DNA of 20,841 nucleotides from Clostridium sp. (lineage in GTDB: Bacteria; Bacillota; Clostridia; Lachnospirales; Lachnospiraceae), in contig SFNH01000024.1 of NCBI GenBank assembly GCA_004554205.1, positions 1 to 20,841 on the forward strand, written 5' to 3'. Position numbers and translations under genes: made by a program. This document shows positions 13,774 to 20,746 of the stretch, piece by piece. Each line of letters opens with the position of its first letter. The stretch's first letter is position 1. The notes under the pieces were generated by a model. That model saw only the letters and a list, made by a program, of their open reading frames with translations. It was not told the DNA's origin and ran no database searches.

Positions 13774-14835
13774 ATGAGACAATGGAAAAAAGCGACGGCG
13801 CTGGGGCTGGGCCTCACGCTGACATTCGGACAGACGACCTGCGCCGAGGTAATCATAGAACCGATCCCGATCGCCGCGGAGACAGAGAGTACAGCGGCGG
13901 GAAGTGCGTCTGCGCCAGCAGGCGAAGCTTCGGGGAGCGTATCTTCGGAGGAGAACAAAGGGCCGGGAGTGCCAAAACCCGCTGAGGCTTTCGGTGTCGC
14001 GGCAGGACCGGGGGTCATGCCGGAGGCGGCGCAGACAGCGGAGACGGCGATGCCGGAGGAGCCTGCCGTGGCCGCGGAGGGGGCGGTTCTTCTCGACGCA
14101 GCTAACGGCAAGATCCTGTATGGCAAGAATCAGGACGCGCAGTTTTATCCCGCGAGCATTACGAAGATCATGACGGCGCTGGTCGTTCTGGAGCGCTGCA
14201 ATTTAAGCGATACGGTGACCTTTTCCGAATCCGCGACGACGAACCTTGAGTCCGGCGCCGTTTCCCTCGGCATCACGGCGGGCGATACGCTGACGGTGGA
14301 GCAGTGCCTCTACGGTCTGCTCTTAAAATCCGCAAACGAGATCGGGAACGGTCTGGCGGAGCATGTCGCGGGCAGTGTGAGCGCCTTTGCCGATCTGATG
14401 GACGAAAAAGCGAGAGAGCTCGGCTGCCTGAACACAAATTTTGAGAATCCGCACGGCTTAAATGATTCCGAGCATAAGACGACGCCCTACGATATGGCGC
14501 TTATCATGCGGGCAGCGCTGCAGAACGATACCTTCCGAAAGATTGACACGACCACAGCTTACAAGTTCCCGGCGACCCAAAAGGCCGGGGAACGCACTAT
14601 CACGATGGGCCACAAGATGATGTATCCGACGGACTCGAGGTATTATGAGGGAATCATCGGCGGAAAGACCGGCTATACTTCCAAGGCAGGCAACACACTG
14701 GTGACTGCTGTCGAGCGGGATGGCGTGCGTCTCATTGCGGTGGTGATGAAGGCAAAGGGAACGCAGTATACCGATACAAAGGCGATGTTTGATTACGGCT
14801 TTGCCAACTATTCGGCGCTTACGGCGCAGCGCTGA
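13774..14835 (+). CDS. D-alanyl-D-alanine carboxypeptidase (PBP, S11 / DacF-like)
   Basis: A secreted low-molecular-weight penicillin-binding protein of 353 residues that trims the terminal D-Ala from peptidoglycan stems. A signal peptide covers residues 1-24. A low-complexity Ala/Glu/Pro/Ser linker (about 30-102) precedes the catalytic domain. The active-site triad of motifs is complete: SITK (Ser128 and Lys131), SAN (186-188) and KTG (298-300). The protein stops soon after the transpeptidase fold. It lacks the PBP5-type C-terminal beta domain and amphipathic membrane anchor seen in many DacA/DacF proteins, so it may be soluble outside the cell or held by an uncleaved signal. The start ATG at 13774 follows AGAGG; the frame open upstream to 13681 runs through the promoter and is not coding. 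Monocistronic, with its own promoter and terminator. Confidence 0.92.
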   Translation: MRQWKKATALGLGLTLTFGQTTCAEVIIEPIPIAAETESTAAGSASAPAGEASGSVSSEENKGPGVPKPAEAFGVAAGPGVMPEAAQTAETAMPEEPAVAAEGAVLLDAANGKILYGKNQDAQFYPASITKIMTALVVLERCNLSDTVTFSESATTNLESGAVSLGITAGDTLTVEQCLYGLLLKSANEIGNGLAEHVAGSVSAFADLMDEKARELGCLNTNFENPHGLNDSEHKTTPYDMALIMRAALQNDTFRKIDTTTAYKFPATQKAGERTITMGHKMMYPTDSRYYEGIIGGKTGYTSKAGNTLVTAVERDGVRLIAVVMKAKGTQYTDTKAMFDYGFANYSALTAQR

Positions 14836-14899
14836 CATAACGGATACCGCGCATATTCGATAGCTGCGGAGTTTAAAGAGCTTGCCGGAGGAATACGAC

Positions 14900-14930
14900 A
14901 GGGGCTGAGAAATCAGCCCTTTCTTTTTGT
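14900..14930 (+). terminator. Intrinsic terminator after the carboxypeptidase gene
   Basis: AGGGGCTGA and TCAGCCCTT pair around a GAAA loop, 64 nt past the stop, followed by a TTTCTTTTT tail. A partial copy (CATAGGAAAGTT) of the 4408 palindrome follows directly. Confidence 0.85.
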
Positions 14931-15039
14931 CCCATAGGAAAGTTTGGCCGGGATAAACAGTATGTTATTGTATAAAATCACGGAAAGAGCAAAAAAATAT
15001 CAAAATAATTATAAAAATAAACCAGATTAAGAAACAAAG

Positions 15040-15093
15040 TTTCATCACAACCATAATTTGTTGACAAAAACATATCTTGTGATAAAATGGAAA
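15040..15093 (+). promoter_or_regulatory. Promoter/operator of the MurNAc operon
   Basis: TTGACA (15061-15066), 16 nt, TAAAAT (15083-15088). Two nested dyads surround it. ATCACAA (15044-15050) is repeated inverted as TTGTGAT (15077-15083), and the match extends to 10 of 11 bases. The palindrome TTTGTTGACAAA sits on the -35. The outer arms are 26 nt apart, about three helical turns centre to centre, as expected for a dimer of dimers such as an RpiR/SIS repressor. The regulator is encoded directly downstream, so autoregulation is likely. Confidence 0.65.
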
Positions 15094-15105
15094 AAGAGGT
15101 GGGAT

Positions 15106-15978
15106 ATGAAAAGTGTGATTGTCAGGTTTCGGGAGTATGAACCGCATGCCAGCAGTGCGGAGCGGGGGATTATCCGGTATCTTCTGGAGTATCCGGAGAA
15201 AGTGGCAGGATGCAGTATTCATAATCTGGCGGAGACGAGTTTCTCATCAGCGTCCACAATTATCCGCCTTTGCAGGAAGACAGGATTTGCCGGATACCGC
15301 GAGATGCAGAAAGCGCTCTTGTATGAACTGGCGCTCCGAAAGGACAACCGTGCGCTTCAGTGGACGGCGGGCGTTAGTGAGCAGGACAGTCTTGAGGAGA
15401 TTATAGATAAGGTAATCTATAAGAATATCGCCTCTTTGGAGGACACCCGCAAATTGATTGATCTGGAAGTGCTGGAACAGTGTATTAAACTGATCGGCCG
15501 GGCGGAGAATGTGTGTCTGTTCGGCGTGGGTTCTTCCCTTCTGGTCGCGAAGGATATGTACTTAAAGCTTTTGCGGGTGAACAAACGCTGTACGGTGTCA
15601 GAGGATTGGCACGCCCAGCTTTTGCAGGCGCGCAATATGACAGATCGGGACGTGGCACTGATTATCAGCTATTCCGGCATGACGGAGGAGATGCTGATCT
15701 GCGCTTCGGAAGTGCGGAGACGCAATGCACCTGTCATCGCAATCAGCCGGTTTGAGGATTCACCGTTAGCAAAGCTGGCGGACTATAATCTGGCTGTTGC
15801 CGCGACGGAGTTGATTCTGCGCAGTGGAGCCATGTCATCCAGGATCTCCCAGTTAGGCATTGTGGATATTCTGTTTACCGCCTACGTCAACTGTCATTAT
15901 GAGGAGTGTATGCGGCAGTTCAGACGGACACATATCCAGAAACCGAACCAGAACGGACAAGGGGGGAATGAGATGTAG
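15106..15978 (+). CDS. RpiR-family transcriptional regulator (HTH + SIS), MurR-like
   Basis: A 290-residue DNA-binding regulator. Residues about 1-75 form an RpiR-type helix-turn-helix (IHNLAETSFSSASTIIRLCRKTGFAGYREMQ). Residues about 128-260 form a SIS sugar-phosphate-binding domain with GVGSSLLVAKD and ISYSGMTEEML. In E. coli MurR, the homologue, MurNAc-6-phosphate relieves repression of murQP, and the neighbouring genes here make the same effector very likely. The ATG at 15106 is chosen because AGAGGTGGG lies just upstream; the frame opens earlier, at 15058, but this would put coding sequence across the -35 and -10. The C-terminal tail (HIQKPNQNGQGGNEM) is polar and probably disordered. 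The gene leads the operon murQ-murP-mupG and lies 76 nt before murQ. Confidence 0.9.
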   Translation: MKSVIVRFREYEPHASSAERGIIRYLLEYPEKVAGCSIHNLAETSFSSASTIIRLCRKTGFAGYREMQKALLYELALRKDNRALQWTAGVSEQDSLEEIIDKVIYKNIASLEDTRKLIDLEVLEQCIKLIGRAENVCLFGVGSSLLVAKDMYLKLLRVNKRCTVSEDWHAQLLQARNMTDRDVALIISYSGMTEEMLICASEVRRRNAPVIAISRFEDSPLAKLADYNLAVAATELILRSGAMSSRISQLGIVDILFTAYVNCHYEECMRQFRRTHIQKPNQNGQGGNEM

Positions 15979-15999
15979 TGCTTTAAGGCGGCGGGAAAA

Positions 16000-16023
16000 C
16001 TGGTATGGTGCTTTCCATGCCGG
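16000..16023 (+). promoter_or_regulatory. Hairpin between the regulator gene and murQ
   Basis: CTGGTATGG pairs with CCATGCCGG, partly through G-U pairs, around loop TGCTTT, followed after a few bases by TTTTATTT. It may act as a weak attenuator or as an RNA-end that sets different levels of regulator and catabolic enzymes. No second -10/-35 pair is evident here. Confidence 0.35.
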
Positions 16024-16054
16024 GTGATTTTATTTATAAAGAAAGGATTGAAAG

Positions 16055-16954
16055 ATGGTAGATTTATCAAAACTTACCACGGAATCGCGTAATCCCGCGA
16101 CCATGGATCTGGATCATATGACGCCGCTCGAGTTGGCGACCGTCATGAACCGGGAGGATGAGAATGTAGTGGCGGGTGTGCGCAAGGTGCTTCCGGAAAT
16201 CGCACAGGCAATCACATGGTGTACTGAGAGCCTGAAAAAGGGTGGACGCATCATTTATATCGGAGCGGGCACCAGTGGGCGTCTCGGTCTTTTGGATGCT
16301 GTGGAATGTCCTCCGACTTTCGGCGTTCCGCCGGAGAAGGTGATAGGACTTCTTGCGGGAGGTGAGAAGGCATTTATCAAGGCGGTGGAAGGCGCGGAGG
16401 ACAGCCGTACTCTCGGCGTGGAAGATTTAAAGGCAATCGGTCTGTGCGCCGATGACACGGTTATTGGTCTTGCAGCGAGCGGGAGGACACCATATGTGAT
16501 CTATGCGCTGCGATACGCGAAGGAAACAGGATGCCATACGATTGCGGTGGCATGCAATCACGGATCGAAGATAGGTCAGGAGGCGGAGCTTGCGATTGAG
16601 CCGGTCTGCGGCCCTGAGGTACTGACCGGCTCCACGAGATTAAAATCCGGGACCGCACAGAAGATGGTGCTGAATATGATTTCCACGGGAAGCATGGTGG
16701 GAATCGGAAAGGCATATAAAAATCTGATGGTTGATGTGATGCAGACAAATGAAAAGCTGGTGACCCGGGCGGAAAACATTGTGATGACAGCCACAGAGTG
16801 CAGCCGCGAGGAGGCAGCCGAGGCTTTGAAAAAAACGCATGGCAGTGCGAAGACAGCGATCGTCATGCTTTTGCTTGACTGTGACGAGACACAGGCAGCG
16901 GAGCGGCTTAAAAAGGCAGACGGGCACATTAGGGGCACGCTTAATAACAGGTAA
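16055..16954 (+). CDS. murQ: N-acetylmuramic acid 6-phosphate etherase MurQ
   Basis: A cytoplasmic lyase of 299 residues that cleaves the D-lactyl ether of MurNAc-6-phosphate, giving GlcNAc-6-phosphate and D-lactate. It has a SIS fold: IIYIGAGTSGRLGLLDAVEC at 67-86 with catalytic Glu84, followed by PPTFG, and VEGAEDS with Glu115. These residues match the two active-site glutamates of the E. coli enzyme. The C-terminal part carries the helix-rich tail typical of MurQ (TECSREEAAEAL and LLLDCDETQAAERL). The length is usual. AAAGGATTG precedes the ATG. The murP gene follows after 46 nt. GlcNAc-6P would need NagA and NagB, which are not in the window. Confidence 0.97.
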   Translation: MVDLSKLTTESRNPATMDLDHMTPLELATVMNREDENVVAGVRKVLPEIAQAITWCTESLKKGGRIIYIGAGTSGRLGLLDAVECPPTFGVPPEKVIGLLAGGEKAFIKAVEGAEDSRTLGVEDLKAIGLCADDTVIGLAASGRTPYVIYALRYAKETGCHTIAVACNHGSKIGQEAELAIEPVCGPEVLTGSTRLKSGTAQKMVLNMISTGSMVGIGKAYKNLMVDVMQTNEKLVTRAENIVMTATECSREEAAEALKKTHGSAKTAIVMLLLDCDETQAAERLKKADGHIRGTLNNR

Positions 16955-17000
16955 AGGTGTAAGGAATACAGGGTATACCTGAAAAATAAGGAGGAACATT

Positions 17001-18419
17001 ATGACAAATCAAGAACTGGCAAAAGAGATTCTGGTGCTTGTCGGAGGGAAAAGCAATGTTGTGAAAGCAGGCAACTGTATGACACGGCTCCGTCTGACTG
17101 TGAAGGATGAAGCGGCTGTGGACAAAGAAAAGCTGAAAGTACTGGAGGGGGTTCTGGGATTGGTTGACGAGGGCAACTCACTCCAGGTCGTTTTAGGGCC
17201 GGGCAAGGTGAAAAAGGTAGCGGATATCTTTATCAACGAGCTGGGCGTATCCGCAGTAGCAGACAGTAACTGGCAGGAAAATAAGGCCGCCTTGAAGGCC
17301 GGGCAGAAAAACAGCGCTTTCAAGAAGGGCATCCGTACCATTGCGGAGATTTTTATTCCGCTGATTCCCGCAATTATTGCGGCGGGTCTGTTCAACGGGT
17401 TTGCAAGCCTGATTGGCACGCTCCAGGGGCAGGAGATCTTAGCCGCGGATGGTTTCTGGAAAGCAGTGCAGCTCATGTTCGCGTTGCTCGGCGGAGCATT
17501 TCTGTCCTACTTTGCGATTTATACTGGCATTAACTCAGCGAAGCAATTTGGGGCGACGGAGGCAATGGGCGGCATGATCGGCGCAGCTTCTATCGGCGCT
17601 AATGTTGTTGAGCTGTCCAAGATGATGGGGCTTTACAATGCGGACGTTCCGCTTAACTCCATCCTCACTACCGGAAAGGGCGGAATCATCGGCGTTATCG
17701 TAGGCGTATGGATCTTGTCTAAGGTGGAGAAGGCGATTCGCAAGCGTGTTCCGGATGTGCTGGATTTGGTTGTTACGCCGTTTGCAAGTCTTCTTGTGAC
17801 GGGAGTTTTATTCGTATTTATCATTATGCCGCTGGCAGGATTTGTATCGGATGGTCTCGTGGCTGCATTGAGCATTATTATCAATTCTTCAAACCCGGTA
17901 ATCAGTGTTATCAGCGGATATGTGTTGTCAGCACTGTTTTTGCCGATGGTGCTTTTGGGGCTTCACCATGGACTGATACCGATTTATGCAGTCCAGCTTG
18001 AGCAGATGGGCGGAGTCTCCCTGTTCCCGGTGCTTGCAATGGCAGGTGCGGGGCAGGTTGGCGCGGCGATCGCAATTTACCTTGTCGCGAAGAAGGTAGG
18101 CAATGAGCGTTTGAAAAAGGTCATCGCAGGCGCACTCCCCGCAGGTTTTCTGGGTGTCGGCGAGCCGCTGATCTACGGCGTCACCCTGCCGATGTTTAAG
18201 CCGTTCATCACGGCGGGTATCGGCGCGGGATTTGGTGGTGCGTATGTGATGCTGACCCATGTAATGGCAAATTCGTGGGGGCCGTCCGGCCTTGTCGCGA
18301 TTCCGATCATGAAGCCGGAATGTATGCTTAACTTTTTTATCGGTCTGGTGATTTCCTACATAGGCGGATTCGTTGTGACGAAGATTATTATTAAGGATAA
18401 GGATGTGCAGAATGCTTAA
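17001..18419 (+). CDS. murP: PTS EIIBC for N-acetylmuramic acid, MurP-type
   Basis: A membrane permease of 472 residues (E. coli MurP 474) that takes up MurNAc, or in Gram-positives MurNAc-GlcNAc, and phosphorylates it at C6. EIIB is N-terminal (1-85) with the phosphorylated Cys26 in GNCMTRLR. EIIC follows from about 108, with some ten membrane segments, the signatures GLHHGLIPIYAVQ and GVGEPLIYG, and KPEC near the end. EIIA is absent, so a IIA-Glc-type partner must donate phosphate in trans. The domain order B-C separates it from the IICBA at 2106-4337. AAGGAGGAAC lies before the ATG. The stop overlaps mupG by 8 nt. Substrate assignment rests mainly on the murQ and mupG neighbours; MurP and sucrose/trehalose permeases are close relatives. 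Confidence 0.92.
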   Translation: MTNQELAKEILVLVGGKSNVVKAGNCMTRLRLTVKDEAAVDKEKLKVLEGVLGLVDEGNSLQVVLGPGKVKKVADIFINELGVSAVADSNWQENKAALKAGQKNSAFKKGIRTIAEIFIPLIPAIIAAGLFNGFASLIGTLQGQEILAADGFWKAVQLMFALLGGAFLSYFAIYTGINSAKQFGATEAMGGMIGAASIGANVVELSKMMGLYNADVPLNSILTTGKGGIIGVIVGVWILSKVEKAIRKRVPDVLDLVVTPFASLLVTGVLFVFIIMPLAGFVSDGLVAALSIIINSSNPVISVISGYVLSALFLPMVLLGLHHGLIPIYAVQLEQMGGVSLFPVLAMAGAGQVGAAIAIYLVAKKVGNERLKKVIAGALPAGFLGVGEPLIYGVTLPMFKPFITAGIGAGFGGAYVMLTHVMANSWGPSGLVAIPIMKPECMLNFFIGLVISYIGGFVVTKIIIKDKDVQNA

Positions 18420-19485
18420 AAGACCGGGATATTCCGTGTACCTGTCGAATTATGACCAGCAGAAGTGCAGGCTCTCTTCCCTTTGCAGGGAAGGGAGCTT
18501 CCTTTTCACTTCCCTCCACATCAGCGAGGAGTTTGACGATGGGTATGCGCACAGGGCGAAATGCATGTGCCGTGAGCTGGCACAAATGGGATATCATATT
18601 GTTGCGGACGTATCAAAAAAAACGCTTGCCGCATTCGGATGCAGCGATATCGCAGCGTGGGCGAAAGAAATGGGAATCTCTATCCTGCGGCTGGATTATG
18701 GTTTTACACTGGAGGAAATGAAAGAGATCGGGAAGAGTATCCCAATCTGTATCAATGCCTCCACAGTCACTGAGGAGGAGCTTGCGCTTGCATCGGATCA
18801 TGATATTGCGATGTACGCTATGCACAACTTTTATCCAAGACCGGAGACAGGGCTGGACGTGGAATTATTCTGTCGGTTGAATGAGCGGCTTAAGGAATCG
18901 GGAATTAAAATTCTTGCCTTTGTGGCGGGGGACACAAAACTTCGCGGGCCGCTCGGCGAGGGGCTTCCCACTCTGGAAAAGCACCGGGGAATGAGCCCCT
19001 ATGGGGCGTGGCTCGAGATGATGTTAAAATACCAGGTGGACGGTGTGTTTGTGGGTGACGGCATACCCGGGGAGACAGAGCTGGCGCTGATTGAAGCTTA
19101 TGAGAAAGATGGAATTCTCCGGCTTCCGATCAGCTTCATGGGCGGCATGGAGGAACGGTATCAGGAGACTTTATGCGGACAGCCCTACACGATACGTCCT
19201 GATTCGCCCCGCTGGACGAAAAGGCTGAAAGAATCCAGAGAATACTCCTGTGCAGGGATTCATGTTGCTTCTGAGAACTGTGTGGAGCGTCTTCCCGGGT
19301 CGGTTACTGTGGACAATGAGCGGTATATGCGTTATTCCGGGGAAATTCAGATTGTGACAGAGCCGCTTCCCGCAGACAGCCGCGTCAACGTGGCGGCGGT
19401 TGTGCCGGAGCGTTACCGGATGCTGCTGTCTCTTCTTAAAAACGGAAAAAAAGTTTTACTTCAAAGTGATTTTATGTTACAGTAG
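18412..19485 (+). CDS. mupG: 6-phospho-N-acetylmuramidase MupG (DUF871 family)
   Basis: A cytoplasmic glycosidase of 357 residues. In Staphylococcus aureus MupG hydrolyses MurNAc-6P-GlcNAc, the product of MurP uptake, to MurNAc-6P (for MurQ) and GlcNAc. The DUF871 signatures are visible: SVYLSNY at the N-terminus, a TIM-barrel part to about 235 with LRLDYGFTLEEM, ICINASTVTEEEL and MHNFYPRPETGLD, then a smaller C-terminal cyclophilin-like domain from about 240. There is no signal peptide, consistent with a cytoplasmic enzyme. I choose the ATG at 18412, with AAGGA 8 nt upstream and the typical start MLKRPGYSVY; an ATG at 18403 adds three residues. It overlaps murP by 8 nt, so coupling is expected. 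The gene set murR-like, murQ, murP and mupG matches the S. aureus locus in content, in a different order. Confidence 0.92.
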   Translation: MLKRPGYSVYLSNYDQQKCRLSSLCREGSFLFTSLHISEEFDDGYAHRAKCMCRELAQMGYHIVADVSKKTLAAFGCSDIAAWAKEMGISILRLDYGFTLEEMKEIGKSIPICINASTVTEEELALASDHDIAMYAMHNFYPRPETGLDVELFCRLNERLKESGIKILAFVAGDTKLRGPLGEGLPTLEKHRGMSPYGAWLEMMLKYQVDGVFVGDGIPGETELALIEAYEKDGILRLPISFMGGMEERYQETLCGQPYTIRPDSPRWTKRLKESREYSCAGIHVASENCVERLPGSVTVDNERYMRYSGEIQIVTEPLPADSRVNVAAVVPERYRMLLSLLKNGKKVLLQSDFMLQ

Positions 19486-19518
19486 CTTTAGACTTAAAGA
19501 AGGCAGGGAGAATCTCTG

Positions 19519-20424
19519 GTGAACTCAGTTGGGAAATTCTGGGCGGCGGCGGTTGCCGCCGGAGCGGCTGCGGTCGCGGCAGGCCTTGCGCGCTCGCAGT
19601 ATGAGCGCGATCATTTTGTGGTGGAGGAGACGGTGATCTCCTCCCCGAAGATCAGAAAACCGAAGACCCTTGTGTTTTTGTCAGATCTGCATGACAAGGA
19701 ATTTGGGAGGAGGAATGAGCGGCTACTCGCCTCCATTTCCCGCATTGCCCCGGATATGATCCTGATCGGCGGCGACGTGATGGTGACAAAGCCGGGGAAA
19801 GCGAGGCTAGATGTGACGGAGCGGCTGCTTGACGGGCTGTGCGAGATCCGCAGCCGGATCGTGGGCGCGGGTACGGGGGAGCCGTGCCGGATCTACTACG
19901 GCAACGGAAACCATGAACAGCGCATGAAGCGGGAAATAGGCGAATACGGCACATTGTATTGGGAATTTCTGGAGCTGCTTTCCGGGCATGAGATCGGCTA
20001 TCTCTCGGACTCCTATGCGGAGCCGTATGAGGATATCCGCATCAGCGGCCTTGATATTGACCGGGAATATTACCGTGATTTTGCGCCGCGCAAAATGAAA
20101 CCGGAATATTTAAGGAAGCGTATCGGCACGCCCGGCGCGGACCGGTTCCAGATTCTGCTTGCGCATTCGCCCCTGTTTTTTGATGCCTATGCGGCATGGG
20201 GGGCGGACCTTACGCTCGCGGGTCATTTTCACGGCGGGACGATACGCCTTCCGTGGCTGGGCGGCGTGATGACGCCCCAATATCAGTTTTTTCTTCCGCT
20301 CTGCGCCGGAAATTTTGAGCGGGATGGAAAGCAGATGATCGTCAGCCGCGGCCTGGGGACACATTCCGTCAATATCCGCTTCTGTAACAGACCTCAGGTG
20401 GTAGTGGTGAAGCTGATTCCATGA
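19519..20424 (+). CDS. Membrane-anchored calcineurin-type metallophosphoesterase (YkuE/YaeI-like)
   Basis: A 301-residue phosphoesterase with two metal ions. Residues 6-23 form an Ala-rich hydrophobic segment, probably an N-terminal anchor with the enzyme outside. The five metallophosphoesterase blocks are all seen: DLHDKEFG (Asp56 and His58), GGDV (Asp86), GNGNHE (Asn131 and His132), AHSP (His216) and GHFHGG (His236 and His238). Its close relatives YkuE and YaeI act on cell-wall or lipid phosphodiesters, but the substrate here is unknown. The start codon is GTG at 19519 with AGGGAG about 9 nt upstream. It begins 33 nt after mupG with no terminator between, so it may be the last gene of the murein-sugar operon and a surface wall-processing role would fit. 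No clear terminator follows. Confidence 0.88.
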   Translation: MNSVGKFWAAAVAAGAAAVAAGLARSQYERDHFVVEETVISSPKIRKPKTLVFLSDLHDKEFGRRNERLLASISRIAPDMILIGGDVMVTKPGKARLDVTERLLDGLCEIRSRIVGAGTGEPCRIYYGNGNHEQRMKREIGEYGTLYWEFLELLSGHEIGYLSDSYAEPYEDIRISGLDIDREYYRDFAPRKMKPEYLRKRIGTPGADRFQILLAHSPLFFDAYAAWGADLTLAGHFHGGTIRLPWLGGVMTPQYQFFLPLCAGNFERDGKQMIVSRGLGTHSVNIRFCNRPQVVVVKLIP

Positions 20425-20481
20425 CAGAACTTTGCTGTGAGGGAAGACGGTGAACACTTTTTCGAGCTAATCGTGTGGGAG

Positions 20482-20614
20482 ATAACTGTTTAGCAGGTCT
20501 GCGCATTTACTGCGCTGACCGTAAGAAAACGTGGCGGTTGTAGGCAAAAATCCCATTGCCGAAGGCGATTTTCATGGATTTTTGCCTGTAACTGGGAAGG
20601 AACTGAACAGTTAC
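20482..20614. mobile_element. Decayed 133-bp MITE-like element upstream of ssrA
   Basis: The ends ATAACTGTTTAG (20482-20493) and CTGAACAGTTAC (20603-20614) form a 12-bp inverted repeat with two mismatches, matching the family ends seen at 6150 and 10367. Inside lies another palindrome: AGGCAAAAATCC (about 20542-20553) and GGATTTTTGCCT (about 20577-20588). No 8-bp duplication is seen (TGTGGGAG before, AGTAAAAG after), so it is probably old or rearranged. It fills much of the 322-bp gap between the phosphoesterase and ssrA. Confidence 0.6.
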
Positions 20615-20683
20615 AGTAAAAGTTTTACACCCGTCGACCGAACAAAAGCGAAAACTCAGGAGGTAACTCAAACTGAAAGCGTG

Positions 20684-20712
20684 TTGACATCGTGCATTAC
20701 CGATGTTATAAT
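20684..20712 (+). promoter_or_regulatory. ssrA promoter
   Basis: TTGACA (20684-20689), 17 nt, TATAAT (20707-20712): a perfect consensus sigma70 promoter, as expected for an abundant stable RNA. Transcription should start near 20719, leaving about 27 nt of leader to be removed, normally by RNase P. Confidence 0.9.
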
Positions 20713-20746
20713 GAAAATCCACCGATGAGTCGCGGTGATCCAGTAA

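Noticed and set aside
18403..18411. ATG at 18403 as mupG start
   Set aside because: It adds three atypical residues (MCR). The ATG at 18412 has better spacing from AAGGA and gives the usual family N-terminus. The difference is small.
20531..20728. 65-codon frame upstream of ssrA
   Set aside because: It spans a repeat, its end and the ssrA promoter, so it is not plausible as a gene.
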